Shown here in pieces: positions 48,830-60,508 of a stretch of DNA of 64,000 nt; position 1 is the stretch's first letter; every line of letters begins with the position of its first letter. The stretch is from Cynocephalus volans (lineage: Eukaryota; Chordata; Mammalia; Dermoptera; Cynocephalidae). The position numbers were made by a program, and so were the translations under genes. The notes under the pieces are model-generated. The model was not told the origin of the DNA and ran no database searches. It worked only from the letters and a program-made list of their open reading frames with translations. Location of the stretch: the NCBI RefSeq assembly GCF_027409185.1, contig NC_084462.1, positions 157,653,490 to 157,717,489 on the forward strand. The letters are read 5' to 3'.

Positions 48830-49360
48830 TTGTCCCAAACTTTTTCTGGGCATTTATATAAATAATATACACCCACTCCCAATGCGTGTGATGTCAGGAT
48901 AGTCGTTTTGCTTTGATTTTAAGTAAATGGGATCATGCTGACCGTATTGCTCTGCAGCTTTCCCCCATAGCAGTATCCTGGACATTTTCTCATGTCAACT
49001 TATATAAAGCATTCTTGTTTCTTTTTTTTTTTTTTAACTTCTGCATAATATTCCATGTGTGGATGTAGCACAGTTGATTCAACCACTTCCCTTCCACTCC
49101 AGCCCTCACTCGGTGTCCCCCTTGCCCATGGGGAGCATGGTCAAAGGTTTTTGTGGTAAGTGGTGCCTCTGCACAATTCCACATCCAGAATGCAGCAGCT
49201 GTTCCTGATGGACAGATAAGCATCTCCAATTTTTACCATACAAACAATTCTGCAACAAGCACACTTGCCTGTGCTTCTTTGTGCACACATGTGAGTTCTC
49301 CAGCCGTTGATCCCTTGGGGTGGAGCTGGCGGGCAAAAGCACATGCACCCTACCCTTGGC
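48830..49360 (-). repeat. Old LINE-1 (L1M-type) 3'UTR fragment
   Basis: 'ttctgcataatattccatgt', 'gatgtagcacagttgattca', 'ataagcatctccaattttta' and 'ttctgcaacaagcacacttg' follow the order seen in old L1 3' ends. The similar motif in the young L1 at 60880-60990 has the same orientation. Confidence 0.65.
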
Positions 49361-50360
49361 AGCCCTGCTATGGTGTGGGAGGGTGGCTTAGGGCTCCTAC
49401 ACCCATTCAGCCTCAGCCCAACAAGTCCCCCAGCACAAAACCGTCACGCGGCTGTTGGCCGGGCCGCTGCTTCCAGGAAATCGATTGCGAAGCCCAGTGA
49501 TTGTCAGTGCCTCGCACGTTGGAAGCTATCCAAGGAGTAGATTAAATTGTGTGAGAAAATCGTACTGGCTCAGGACCACTCATAATGGAAACCCCTTGGT
49601 GACCTTTCCGGAGAAGTTAAAAGAACATGGGCAGACACATTCCCACTCGCACTCCCACGCCCAGTCCAGCTGCCAGGCACACAGCCCCTCTGCCCTTGGA
49701 GGAGCTGCTCCTCATTAGCAGGCCTGGCTGGAGGGAGACCTGGTCCAGGGCCGGGGATGCCTGAATGCAGCCAGGGAGGCCAACAGGGCACCTGCTTCCC
49801 TGCAGATGGACCCAGGATGACCAGCAGGCCTTCAGCTGCTCAAGGTCACTGAGCCCCCTTCTCCCCCATCCCAGCCCTCTTCCACTGCTTGCTGGAGAGG
49901 CCACTGGCAGCCAGGTGGCAGTCCTCTGTGACCCCTCTCCACTTATTTCCCAGACCAATGGATCCTCCCAGCTGATCTCAACCCTCCTTCCTCCCCCTGT
50001 GCAAACACAGGTACAGGCACCACTGCCTCAGGTCTTAGTATCCAGCTTGAGGCCCCTGCCCTGCACGTCAGGGAGGAACAGGCCTCTTCGAGGGTGGTGT
50101 GGACAAATACAACACCACTTCTTAATCAGGAAGGTGGCCAGAGACTTGACCTCATTTCCAAGCAGCCAGGCCTGTAAGTCACCCTCCCTGTTCTCCATTA
50201 GGATTATCCTCCACCCCCCTGCCCCAATCCTTCTTCTCTAGGTCCCCAGCCACACACACCCCACCTGGCTCTGCAAAGAAAACCCAGCCATAGCTATGAA
50301 CTTGGGGAAACACATTCATTTTCTATACACAGCTGTCTGCCAGCTCTCCAGGCCCTTACC
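49361..50360. other. Intergenic sequence, no gene seen
   Basis: Unique-looking sequence. The 158-codon frame at 49765-50241 is proline/serine-rich with no domain and an overlapping frame on the other strand, so I do not call it. Confidence 0.4.
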
Positions 50361-50364
50361 TGAT

Positions 50365-50610
50365 AATGATAAAAATAACTCTAGCTCTCACTGATTGAAA
50401 AATGTGCCAAGGGCTCTACGTCTATTATCTTAATTTTCACAAACTCTATGAGGTAGGTACCACTACTATGTACAGTTGGGGAAATGGAGTCTCAGAGGGG
50501 TTAAGTGACTCGATCCAGGTCACACAGCTGGTAAGTGCTAGAGCCAGGACTGGAAGCCAGGTTCAGTCAGTCTTCAGAGCCTGTGGGCTTACCCATTGTC
50601 CTGTACCAGC
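50365..50610 (-). repeat. MIR SINE relic, nearly full length
   Basis: 'ctctatgaggtaggtaccac', 'gggaaatggagtctcagagg', 'ggttaagtgactcgatccag' and 'gtcacacagctggtaagtgc' in order. Confidence 0.8.
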
Positions 50611-51235
50611 TCCCACTTCCCTCAATTCTTTCCCGGGTTCTCCCAAAGACAAGGGTGAGCTGGACAATTTCCCTGGGCTGCCCCTGGGCTAGGCGGGGCC
50701 ACCTCTCCAGGTGCCTGCAGCAGTGAGGGCTCCTGGTGGAGGACAGACCCTCGCATCTGCCCCTCCCCCATCCTTCTTCAGATTCTCTGACTCCCTCTTG
50801 AGCAGTCCTAGCCCCATTCCAGGCCAGCAAGGCCTGACAGGCCACCCTGCCTGCAGGGGACCGATCATGACAATCACCCAGTCTGGCTGCCAGGGCTTGG
50901 CCAGCTCAGCCTGAGGACCACGGGACCCCTCTCAGCAGCACCTCTCCACCTGGGCCCAGGTGAGGGCTGGTTTCCTTCCTCCTGGGAGGTGGGACAGGAA
51001 GGCAGGCCCACATTCCAGAGAGGCTTACTGCCCTCATGTGGCCTGAGGCTGTGGCGGCTGCAGCTTCTCCCTTCCCTCCCTCCTCCTGCTGCGGCTCAAG
51101 GAGCCAAGGCTCCAGCCGGGGAGAAGGAAAGAGGAAGGGTGGAAGCGGGATAGTGAGAGAAATCAGAAGTACAGGAAGAGGGATGTGTATGATGAGGAAG
51201 GGCATAGCGCTCTGCAGTACCTGGAAAACAGCCAC
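50611..51235. other. Intergenic sequence, nothing recognised
   Basis: GC-rich, no named repeat, no gene. A short (AAT)n lies near 51258-51271. Confidence 0.4.
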
Positions 51236-51239
51236 AAAA

Positions 51240-51475
51240 ATGACAACAACACCAGTAATAATAATAATATTAAAGGCAGCTGCCATGCAGAATTTTTTAT
51301 AGCTTATAGATTCTCTCATTTAATCCTTACACTTACATCAATGTGATTAGTAGCTATTATTAGTTTCACAGATGATAATCTGAGGCTCAGTCATTTGTTC
51401 AAATGTCCCAGGTGATAGGTGACTGAGCCAGAATTGTATCTGACTCCAGAACCCTAACCATGGTGCTCTACTGAC
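51240..51475 (-). repeat. MIR SINE relic
   Basis: 'tctctcatttaatccttaca', 'ttagtttcacagatgataat', 'ctgaggctcagtcatttgtt' match reverse MIR. Confidence 0.7.
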
Positions 51476-53220
51476 AGGACGGAGCATCCACTGCCCCAGC
51501 CCCCTGGGTTGCAAGCCCCTGGGCATCTGCCTGCACCCTCCCTTCCACGGGGCTTTGTCCTCTGTTCATCTTCCCTCCCCGTTCTCTGGCTCCAAGGTAC
51601 AAGTGGCCAAGGACATCCCACGTGTCTGTTGGATCCCTATTCTGGAACAGCACTGTGCCTTGCTAGTGCCAACCTTCCCCAGCCCCAAGCCCAGGTATAT
51701 GTGCCCAGGTCAGTTTTGCTGCCAAGTAGAGGGAGGCAGAAAGATGGGTTAAATTACCAGCCACCAGACAAGAACACCACAGAGCCAAAAACACTGATGG
51801 AAATGAAGTGCATTTATCTGTTGGCCTGAAAAGATGTCCTAGTATATTGTTCCATTTTTTAAAAAAAGCAGGTTATAAAGCTGAGTACAGTAAGAAAACA
51901 CTTTGTTAGTGAAACAAAAGTATTTTCTATGTTTCTAAGCATAGAAAAAGGATATTTGCCAAGACGTTAACAGATGATTTTTGTTGTCTTTGCTTATCTG
52001 TGTTTTCTATTTTTTTTCAGTGAACATTGATTATTTACATGATTTTGAAAAGCAATAAAAATAAAGCAATTCCAGACTGATTGTGTTACCAGGCACACAG
52101 TTCCGGCTGCCTGCCCACTTTCAAAAGCAAACCACTCAAAAGTCAAATGTCCGTGAAAATGGAAGTCAGCTTTTATTCAGGAATACCAGTGACTTGAGGA
52201 GAGAGGTCAGGCTAACCCACCTCTCCAGTAAACCTGAAGGAGAAGACCAGACTAAAGCCATCTCCAAAAATCAGATTTACTAAGGTGTTTTTAAAGAAGG
52301 CGCTGAGGGAATGGAACATGGGAAATGAAAAGCAGGAGAGAAGGGGATGTGAGCCATGATGGCTTCATGTAAGGACTAAGATGCAAAGTCTCGCCAAGAC
52401 TCGGTCTGCTTTCTGCTCCTGTCCTTGCTGTTAGCTCAGGTCCTGCTGGAGGGGTGGGATCAGCATAGCTTTATTGATGCCTTCCTTGGTTTCCCAGGGT
52501 CTGCAAGTTTGTAGCTTCAGGCTGGCTGGAAAACAACTTTACATTCATGTAAATAATGTCATCTTGCCCCATAATAAAGGTCCAAAATATCAAAGAACCA
52601 TGGGAAAAGAGGCACCTCAGAGGAAAGCATGCCAAGGAAAACACTGTTTCCTTTTAAAGTTTGCCTACAGCTCATGTGGTTTTAGGTCCCAACATGTCTT
52701 CAGTCCTGCTCACTCCAACAATTGTACTTCTTCCTGTCCTTGTCCCTACCCGCAACATTGCACACTCCTGGACCTTCCTTTCTCTCCCTCCTGTCATTTC
52801 AACAACTTGACCTTGGGGAAGAGGTCCCACCTGCTCCAGGAAGCCTTCCCCTGATGAATGGCAGCAGTGAAGGCTGCATCCTCGGGCCTGAGCTCATCAC
52901 CTCCGTCTGTCCAAGTGTACGGTGCCCCCAGGCCCTCTCCCTCCCTCCGGAGGCCCTTCACCCTCAGGAGGAAAGGCTGAGCTTTCCACTGCGTTGTTTG
53001 CCTCTGCAGGTGATGCTGACCTCCAGAGGACAACTGAGGCACGTCAGCCCTGTTCACGTGGATTTGGAGCCTCTGTCCACTGCTGATGTTATTATGAGCA
53101 ACATCTTGGGAAAAGAAGAGTGAGGGGAAAGAAATCACAGAAGCTCCTCATCATCCATGAAAGGAAAGCGGTGCCTTTGTTCTGGGCTATGCCGGCCCCT
53201 TCCAGAAGGCTCTGAGGAAA
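51476..53220. other. Intergenic sequence, mostly unrecognised
   Basis: The part at about 52080-52640 has the feel of an old LTR ('gtcagcttttattcaggaat', 'cataataaaggtccaaaata'), but I cannot define its ends or family. No gene. Confidence 0.35.
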
Positions 53221-53224
53221 GTAG

Positions 53225-53345
53225 GATGGTGATGGGAATTGGCACTTCCTGAGCATCTGCTATGTATGTGCCCATCACAGATGCAATCTCACCCTTCATT
53301 ACACCCTTCCCATGGTGCTGATGAGGCAACTGAGGCACAGAAGGC
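53225..53345 (-). repeat. MIR SINE fragment
   Basis: 'tgagcatctgctatgtatgt', 'gctgatgaggcaactgaggc' and 'acagaaggcaac' match reverse MIR. Confidence 0.6.
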
Positions 53346-54415
53346 AACAGCCATGCCATAGCATGTGGACCTTCCCTTCTTATATCTCTGGTGCTTAATG
53401 CGGAGTCTCACATTTTCAGGACGTGGGCTCCTGATAATGTTTCTGAATCAAGAAATTAGTATTAGCTGGTGGATTCTTCTCTTCCCCCATGTTATACACA
53501 GTTCAGGCCCCCTGGAAGACTGGCTCTCCTAGAGCCATAGAGACCCCTCTATTCAGAAGTAGGAACAGGCCCAGTCATTCTCCAAATGGGAGTGGCTTTC
53601 CAGAGCCCTTGCAAATTTAATAACGAAAGTTGCTAATTCCATCGTACCTGCCATTAAAATAGCAGCCATCAGTAAGGCAGTCTAGGGAGCCTGGAGAGCT
53701 GGCCTACCACCCAGCAGAGCCTGGGATTCAAGGGAAGGGAGCAGAGGGCCTTTAGTCACCCTGACCTCATCTTCAAATCACACACACTCCCTGAAGTGGC
53801 TGTCCCTAGAGATTTACAAACAAGAGCTTCTGTCCTCGCCAAGCTTCTTACATACAGAACAGGTGTGGGGTTGGTGCACTTAATTGGGAGGCCAGAGACC
53901 CAGGTACTTTTCCAGCTCTGTGCCCAACCATCTTGGTCACCTTGGCCAGTCATTCCTTCCCACCCACCCCCTTCTAGTCACACAGTGTGTGGTGGAAAGA
54001 AGGGTTTCAAAGGGTGTTGCTGATGAATGCTCAGCCCCCCTGGCAACATCTCTGTCTTGAATGGGAGCCTGGTAATAAAAGTTCCATGTCCTTGAGTATC
54101 CTGGTTTGGCTGCATTAGTCAACATGTGATTGATAGCGACATCCTGTGGACACAATAGGTAACTGCACCAGCCTGGATGGCAGCCAAAGGATGACATCCA
54201 GCTTCCCTCATTAAGTGGAGAGTAGATTGCAATTAATCACACTCATCACCTTACACAGAGAGCTGTCTTAGAGCTGGAAAAGAAACCCAAAAGATCATCA
54301 GGAAACCATCTTCCAGCCACAGATTTCCCTGCCACCAATCTCCAGCTATACAGTTTTGCTTAAATTTGTCCCTTTTCAAATATTGGCCTGATACAAGTCT
54401 AGTGGCCAGGGAGGA
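53346..54415. other. Intergenic sequence, nothing recognised
   Basis: No named repeat or gene. Confidence 0.4.
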
Positions 54416-54419
54416 AGAG

Positions 54420-54760
54420 GAATGTCAATAATAATGTTAAGAGCAGAAAAACATAATGGGCTGTTTGCTTTTGGCATGAATTTCACGTGTATCATCTCAT
54501 TTAATCTTTCCAACAAGCTCATGCTCTCATCCCCAATTTTCAGATGGGGAATCTGAGACTTGGTACCTAAGGGGAGGCTAGGTTTTGAACCTGGGAAATC
54601 TAACATCAGACCCTATTCTCTCTCTCCCTCTTTTTTTTTTTTTTTTGGCAGCTTGTCATCATGGGAGGATTCAAACCCTTGACCTTGGTGTTACCAACAC
54701 CATGCTCTAACCAAGTGAGCTAACCAACCAGCCCCAGGCCACATTCTCTTTAATCAGCAC
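54420..54760 (-). repeat. MIR SINE relic carrying a SINE insertion
   Basis: 'tgtatcatctcatttaatct', 'ccccaattttcagatgggga' and 'aggctaggttttgaacctgg' match reverse MIR up to about 54630. A tRNA-type SINE follows. A short stretch similar to the pre-insertion sequence ('attctct') resumes after it. Confidence 0.65.
54631..54735 (-). mobile_element. Monomeric tRNA-derived SINE, CYN-like
   Basis: On the minus strand: GGGGCTGGTTGG start, 'ttagctcacttggttagagc', 'ggtgttggtaacaccaaggt', a decayed B box (GGTTTGAATCC), then an A tail (T16 at 54631-54646 on the plus strand). It is more diverged than the copy at 29340, and the flanking repeats ('ccctattctct' against 'ccacattctct') are imperfect. Confidence 0.75.
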
Positions 54761-54929
54761 TCTATTCAACCTCATTGCATCCAGCATCTACCTACCCTAC
54801 CCCACGCGCAGTTAGCTTAGCCCTCCAGGCTGGAGAAAATCCCTCTTCCTGGGGCACTGGCATGAATTCCCAGACTGAGTGCCTCTGCGTTGCCCTCTGT
54901 GGTAGTGAGGGGTAGGCAGACAGGAGGGT

Positions 54930-55125
54930 TAGACAGGCCTGGGTAGGAGTCCCAGCTCTGTCCCTCACAATCACTAGCTGTGTGACCTGGGGCTAGTTCC
55001 TGATCTCACTTTCCTGAACTGCCGAGTTTAGATCATGACCCCTTACCTTGAGAGGATGTTATGAAGATTAGAGAAATCATTTGCTGCTGAGTAGAGGTTC
55101 AAGAAATGGTGGCTATTCTTATTTG
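54930..55125 (+). repeat. MIR SINE relic
   Basis: 'cctgggtaggagtcccagct', 'cactagctgtgtgacctggg', 'tgagaggatgttatgaagat' match forward MIR. Confidence 0.75.
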
Positions 55126-55570
55126 CAAGATGTGCAATCTGTCCTTGGGAGGGCCAGCCTGGTAGATTTTAGTAGGTGGCAAATTGTGATCCAACATCTT
55201 CAGAAAATACCACCATTAAGAAGGGCTAGGATTCAGATGCAGGTGGATTCAATGGGCCAGCCTTCTCACCTTGAGTCTTGTGATGCTTCAGACAGGGCTG
55301 CTGATGTGTTGTGGTTCAAAGGATCTCTAAGGGGAGTTATTAAGCCGAGATGGCAAAGCAGAAACAAGATCTCAGGACTTTGGGCCCCACCCTTCCATAG
55401 AGACACTATTGTCCAAAGAACAGTGTCCCAGAGGGATTCAAGTCCATGCCTCCAGGATCTGCAGACACCCTGGTACCGTGAACCAGCCTCGGTGTAATCC
55501 AGGAAGCACAAATTCAAGTCCAGAAGTAGGGTCTGGATCCTAGTTCCAGCTCTATCTCCACTGTTCTTGT
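55126..55570. other. Intergenic sequence, no gene seen
   Basis: A 138-codon frame (55081-55497) starts inside the MIR and has no domain, so it is not called. Confidence 0.4.
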
Positions 55571-55574
55571 GGCC

Positions 55575-55765
55575 CCTTGCGTTTTATTCTCTTTGTGCCT
55601 CTTCAAAATCACACCACTGAAGTCTTCTCCTCTCCGTGCCTCTCTTCCCACCTCTGCAAAAATGAGTGCAGTCCCTCTTACATCTGTTTCTGTTCACATC
55701 TATGGCCCCAGCCCCTAACACAGCATTTGACACATGGAAGGTGCTCATCGGTGAATAACAAGTGG
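55575..55765 (+). repeat. LINE-2 3'-end fragment
   Basis: 'agcccctaacacagcatttg' and 'acacatggaaggtgctcatc' with 'ggtgaataa' match the L2 terminus. Confidence 0.55.
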
Positions 55766-55904
55766 TGCACCTTGCTACAAACGGCTATGGAGCCCATCAC
55801 TGGAAACATCCCCAGAGAGGATGGCATCAGGGCCCCTAACCATTCCAAGGATTATACGATGGAACTCTTCCTGTTTCATGGTATACTGAGGGCCCAGTAT
55901 GATT

Positions 55905-56902
55905 GATATCAGTATTAATTATCTATTGCTGCATTAACAGATTACCTCAAAACTTAGTACAGTAGCTTAAAACAATAGTAAACATTTATTACCTCACAGT
56001 TTCTGTTGGTCAAGAGCTGGGAATGGCTTAACTGGGTATTCTGGCTCAGGGTTTCTCATGAGGTTGCAGTCAAAATGTCAACTAGGGATGTAGTCATCTG
56101 AAGGCTTGACTAATACTATAGAATCTGCTCCTAAGTTGGCTCACTCACATGCTGGCAAGTTGGTGCTCGCTGTTGACAGGAGGCCTCAGGTCCTTGCCAT
56201 GCAAACATCTTCACAGGTGTGCTTGAGTAAACTCATGACATGGCAGCTGGCTTCCCCAGAATGAGTGATTCAAGAGAGAGAAAGGAGGAGTCACAATGTC
56301 TCTTATGACTGTATTAGATTTCTAATGTTGCTGTAACAAAGTACCACAAACAAGGTGACTTAAAACAAAAGAAATTTACTCTCTCACAGTTCTAGAGTCC
56401 AGAAGTCTGAAATCAAGATGTCAGAAGGGTCACACTCCCTTCAAAGAATCTAGGAGAGAATCTTCCTTGCTTCTTCTGGCTTCTGGTGGCCCCAGGTGCT
56501 CCTTGGCTTGTGGCTGCATAACTCCAATCTCTGCCTTTATCTTAGTATGGCCTTCTCCCCGTGTCCGTCTCCTACGTGTCTCTCTCCTTATAAGGATACC
56601 AGTCATTGGATGTAAGACCCACTCTAATCCAGTATGACCCTTGATTATATCTGCAAAGACTCTATTTTCAAATAAGGTCACATTCACAGGTACTGGGGGT
56701 TAGGGCTTCAACATAGCTTTCTGGGGAACACAATTCAACCCACAACAATGACCTAGTCTCAGAAGTTGCATGATATCATTTCTGCAATAGCAAGTGGTTA
56801 CAAGGGTCAGCCCTCCTCAGGATGCGAGGAGACTACACAATGATGTGAAGAGCGGGAAGTCATGATCATTGGGGGCCATCTTGGAGGGAGGCTACCACAA
56901 TA
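55905..56902. repeat. Old interspersed repeat, split by an LTR; same family as 38492-38985
   Basis: Part 1 is 55905-56309 ('attatctattgctgcattaa', 'tttattacctcacagtttct', 'acatggcagctggcttcccc'). Part 2 is 56753-56902 ('tagtctcagaagttgcatga', 'ccatcttggagggaggctac'). They flank a complete LTR with a target duplication, so they were one element before it landed. Confidence 0.65.
56305..56752 (-). mobile_element. Solo MLT1-type MaLR LTR with ATGAC target duplication
   Basis: 438 bp at 56310-56747. In element sense it starts TGTTGTGGGTTGAATTGTG and ends CTAATACA, with 'gaatgtgaccttatttgaaa', 'ggtatccttataaggagaga' and 'gaactgtgagagagtaaatt'. Perfect 5-bp duplications ATGAC flank it (56305-56309 and 56748-56752). 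No interior remains. A frame of 85 codons inside it is coincidental. Confidence 0.85.
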
Positions 56903-58970
56903 TCAGATAGCAAACTGAGCATGAGACAGACCCCCACATGCAGTATTTGCAAAGGAAATGATGGAGAACCAGTTGCAAAGCACTTGGGGCTCTTGGTCTA
57001 TTCAGAATATAAAAAGGGTCAGAGAGTGGAGGATGTGGGTGGTTGGAAATAGAAACCTCCAGAAAGGGCAAAGCTATGCTGTAAGCTCCACCCTCAAGGG
57101 GGTTGGGGCCCTCCCACCTTCTCTTAAACATAGAGATGGGGACTCCTATGGAGCCATTCAGAACTGTGTGCCCCCTGGGCTTGTGCTAGGAGTAGGGGCT
57201 GCATTGGGATTGGGGCAGGGGCTGTGTGAGTGCTTCCCATGGACCAGATGTGGGTCAGGTGTGGATCATGGTGGGGAAGAGCCACTGCAGGGTCTGTTTT
57301 AAGTCTTGTAGAGCCTCCTAGAAGGACCAAGGGATTTTAGCAGAAAGAAGTGGTGGGGGATGTTATATTCCTGGGAACTGAAGATGGAGTCCTAAGTGGT
57401 TACCTGGAACGAAGGGCAGATCAGGGAGCTTCAGAAGAGAACCTCGGAGATGGGAATCCTCAAGGGAAGAGCTCTCACCATCTGCCAGGCCCAGAGAGCT
57501 GGCAACCATGCGGTCACGTAAGAATGGCCCTAGTCCCTACTCCCTTACTTCTTTTCCCTGCATCCCCACTGCTCCACCACCACCACCACTCAGATCCTGA
57601 AAGCAACCAGCGAGTTGGGGAGAGCAGCAGCCCCCAGGTGCAGACCTTAACTGGGGCAGAAGGAAGAAGATTTATTTTTGAAGACAGATGAAAGTGTCAT
57701 GTAATATCTCTGACTGGATGCTTTCAATCGAGAATGGATTTGAGCACATAAAATGAGCATACCTAAGCATGACCAGAAGAGGTGCGGGGCTAGCTGAGCT
57801 TTCATCCAGCGGAAGGGAAAATGCTTCTCTTGGAGAGTAGTTCAAATGGACAGTGAGAGGCAAAAAAAATTGAGTTGCATTTTGATTACATGACACATTC
57901 AATGGATTGGTTTCACTAAACTAGAGCTTTTTCAAGGGAAGTTGGGCTTTCTATCTCCTGCCCACCATCCCCAATGGCAGAGTCTTGACCCCCAGGGAGG
58001 TTCTGAAGAAAATTCCTTCTCAGCTTCTGTTCAGAATTGAAGAATGTTTACTATTTTTTTCTTCCTATCTGTCTGGAAATGACACAAAGAACACAAAAAA
58101 AGGACTCCTTGTTCCCATGTAAAACACCCACACCCTCCGAAGCCTTCAGTCTCTTGGCCTGACTTCACCCCGGGAGGGGGGCGAGGCTTGAGGCTGAAGG
58201 AAGCTTTCCCGAGAGGATATAGCTTAGCCCAGGAACAAAAGCTGTTTTTTGTTTGTTTGTTTGTTTGTTTGTTTGTTTTAAAGCTTTGGGCAAAGTCTAC
58301 TAAGTGGGTGAGGGGTCTGGGCTAGGACAGGAGAGAGCACTGCAGGGGACAGTTCTGCTCAATCAAAAAATTCCCAAGGGGTGATGGAGTTGTGATCTGA
58401 TCAGTCCTATAAAAATGTCTTATTACTTATTGAAAAAACAAATTGGCTGCTTCTGAGTCTCCCCTCTCTCATTGTTCTTGTATTATGTGTGGGACTAGCT
58501 GTGCTCTTTTTCTGGAGTCAGGCTCTATAAAGAAGGGTGCCCCTTGAGAGAAGACAGGAGGACGTGGCAGGAGCTGGGGCTGTGGAGGGTCCAGAGTTTC
58601 AGACCCTTAACCTCAGAGCCAGCTCCTAGCAAGGACCTGAGGAGCAGAGGCCAGGGCTGGAATGCAAGTAGGGAGGAGAGCCTGGGAGACATGCAGAGGA
58701 TCCCAGGGGCATTCCACAGTCAGAGCCTCTGGAAAAGCCTGCCTTCCCCAACACAGAGGCCTCAGGGAGTAGAGACCCTGATTCTCTGTATTATTTTAGC
58801 ACAAAGCATTTATCCTGTTGACAATGACAGTGCCATTTCAGGACTTAAACAAGCCTGGTTTTTTCACAGGCTGTAGGACAGAGGGCTATTAACACTCTCT
58901 AAACCTCTCTCCATAAGGGTTTCAGATGCTAGGCCCTAAATAAAATCTCTTTGTCACCAGGCCACCCGTT
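56903..58970. other. Intergenic sequence with a (TTTG)n microsatellite
   Basis: A TTTG tetranucleotide run of about nine units lies at 58245-58279. No gene and no named repeat; frames up to 114 codons have no domain. Confidence 0.45.
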
Positions 58971-58974
58971 GCTC

Positions 58975-59198
58975 TTGACTTCCCTGAATGGTATTAAAGC
59001 CCTTATAAAAGAGGCCCAAGGGAGCTTGTTGGCTCCTTCTGTCACGTGAAGACATATAGAAGGCGCCATCTAGAAGGAATGAGCCATCAACAGACACTGA
59101 ATCTGCTGGCACCTTGATCTTGAACTCCCCAGCCTCTGGGACTGTTGTTTATAAATTACCCAGTTTACTTTGTTATAGCAGACAAACAGACTAAGACA
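58975..59198 (+). repeat. 5'-truncated MaLR LTR (MST/MLT1-type)
   Basis: 'agcccttataaaagaggccc', 'cctctgggactgttgtttat', 'aaattacccagtttactttg' and the terminus 'ttatagcagacaaacagact' with 'aagaca'. The 5' third is missing or unrecognisable. Confidence 0.6.
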
Positions 59199-59204
59199 CG
59201 AGGG

Positions 59205-59413
59205 ATTAATGATATTTTGGGCTGGGTAATTCTTTGTTGTAGGAGCTGCCTTAGACATTGTAGGATGTTTAGGACTATCCCTGGCCTCTATCCACAAGAC
59301 GCCAGTAGCACATTCTTCCCCTTCTCACCTCCCCTGTGACAATCAAAACTGTCTCCAGACATTTCCAAATGTCTCCTGAGGGGCAAAATTACTCCTGGCT
59401 GAGAACTACTGGC
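59205..59413 (+). repeat. Probable hAT-type non-autonomous DNA transposon relic
   Basis: 'tgatattttgggctgggtaa', 'ttctttgttgtaggagctgc', 'attgtaggatgtttaggact' and the terminal 'ggctgagaactactgg' match a common mammalian MITE that ends in a CAGTGGTTCTCAA-type repeat. Confidence 0.6.
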
Positions 59414-60505
59414 AAGTAGCCGTCCGCATTCAGTGACTAGGCAGCTAAGGAGATCCAAGACAGAGCTGGGCCACACATATCCCAAGGGAATTTGCACTCC
59501 ATGTAAAAAAAAGGCCAAGTCTATGCGGCCCTTGTATTAGTTAGTGCTCTCTTAGTTTCACTAAGTGACAGAAAATTCACCTCTAAATGACTTAAAAGAG
59601 GGTGGGGATGCTGTCTCACGTAACTGAGAAGACCAGGGATTTGGCATAGTACTGGTTCAGGCCAAGCTTGACCAGGGACTCAAACAATATCACCAGACTT
59701 GGCTTTATCTTTATCTCCTGATTCTGTTCTCTCCATATGGTCTTTTTGTGGGGGTAAGATGACTTCCAGTTGTCCAGTCCTGTCTCTTCCCAGGTTTGAG
59801 ACTTGTGGAGGAAAAAACCATGACCTGCTTTTCTTTCTGAAGTCCCAGCAAAAGTCTCACTGCTCTTTATTGGCTCTGATTTGATCATGGGTCCATCACT
59901 GAGCAAAACACCATGGCCAGAGAATGTGAAATTGTCCAGGCTGTGGTCCCATGATCACCTCTGGGTCTGGGAGTGGCGTCAATTCTGCCTGCAGATCATC
60001 AAGGATAGGAAAATGGAGATTCCCAAGAGAAAAATGAGGGTGCAACTATCAGAAGACAGGTGAAAGGATGACAAACAATAATAGATAGCTACCACTGTCT
60101 TTATACCAAAGAGAAGCTCACTCTTAAATTGATCAAAGAGCTAACAGGGTAGGAAAGACTTCGCTCAGTGGCAGTACAAAGCCTGTGCCATGATTGTCCA
60201 AATCAACCTCTAGGTCACAAAAACTCTCTTAGGTGTCTCTAGGACAAACTAGCAACTAGATAGTTCATTCAAATGAGTCCCTAAAGTGGAGACTGTGAGA
60301 CTTTCACCAAGATTTGTCCTCCCCTTCTTTCATAGTACTATATTTGTGTTTGGGTCTACAGCTGTCCAGCTGGGGATAGCATTTCCCAGCCTTCCTTGCA
60401 GTTAGGTGTGACCATGTGACTAAGTTCGCATTATATGAGCAGAAGAGATGACCACACCTAGGCCTTAAGATAGTGGGCGCACCTCACCTACACTCTTTCC
60501 CCTTT
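59414..60505. repeat. Two unclassified old repeats
   Basis: 59524-60110 starts 'ttgtattagttagtgctctc' and resembles a common mammalian repeat with 'aaatgacttaaaagagggtg' and 'actctttattggctc'-like parts. 60300-60500 contains 'cagctggggatagcatttcc', 'cagccttccttgcagttagg' and 'tgtgaccatgtgactaagtt', another familiar old repeat, cut short by the L1. I cannot name either reliably. Confidence 0.4.
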
Positions 60506-60508
60506 CCT

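Noticed and set aside
49765-50241. 158-codon Pro/Ser-rich frame
   Set aside because: Low-complexity composition, no domain, and another frame of similar size on the opposite strand.
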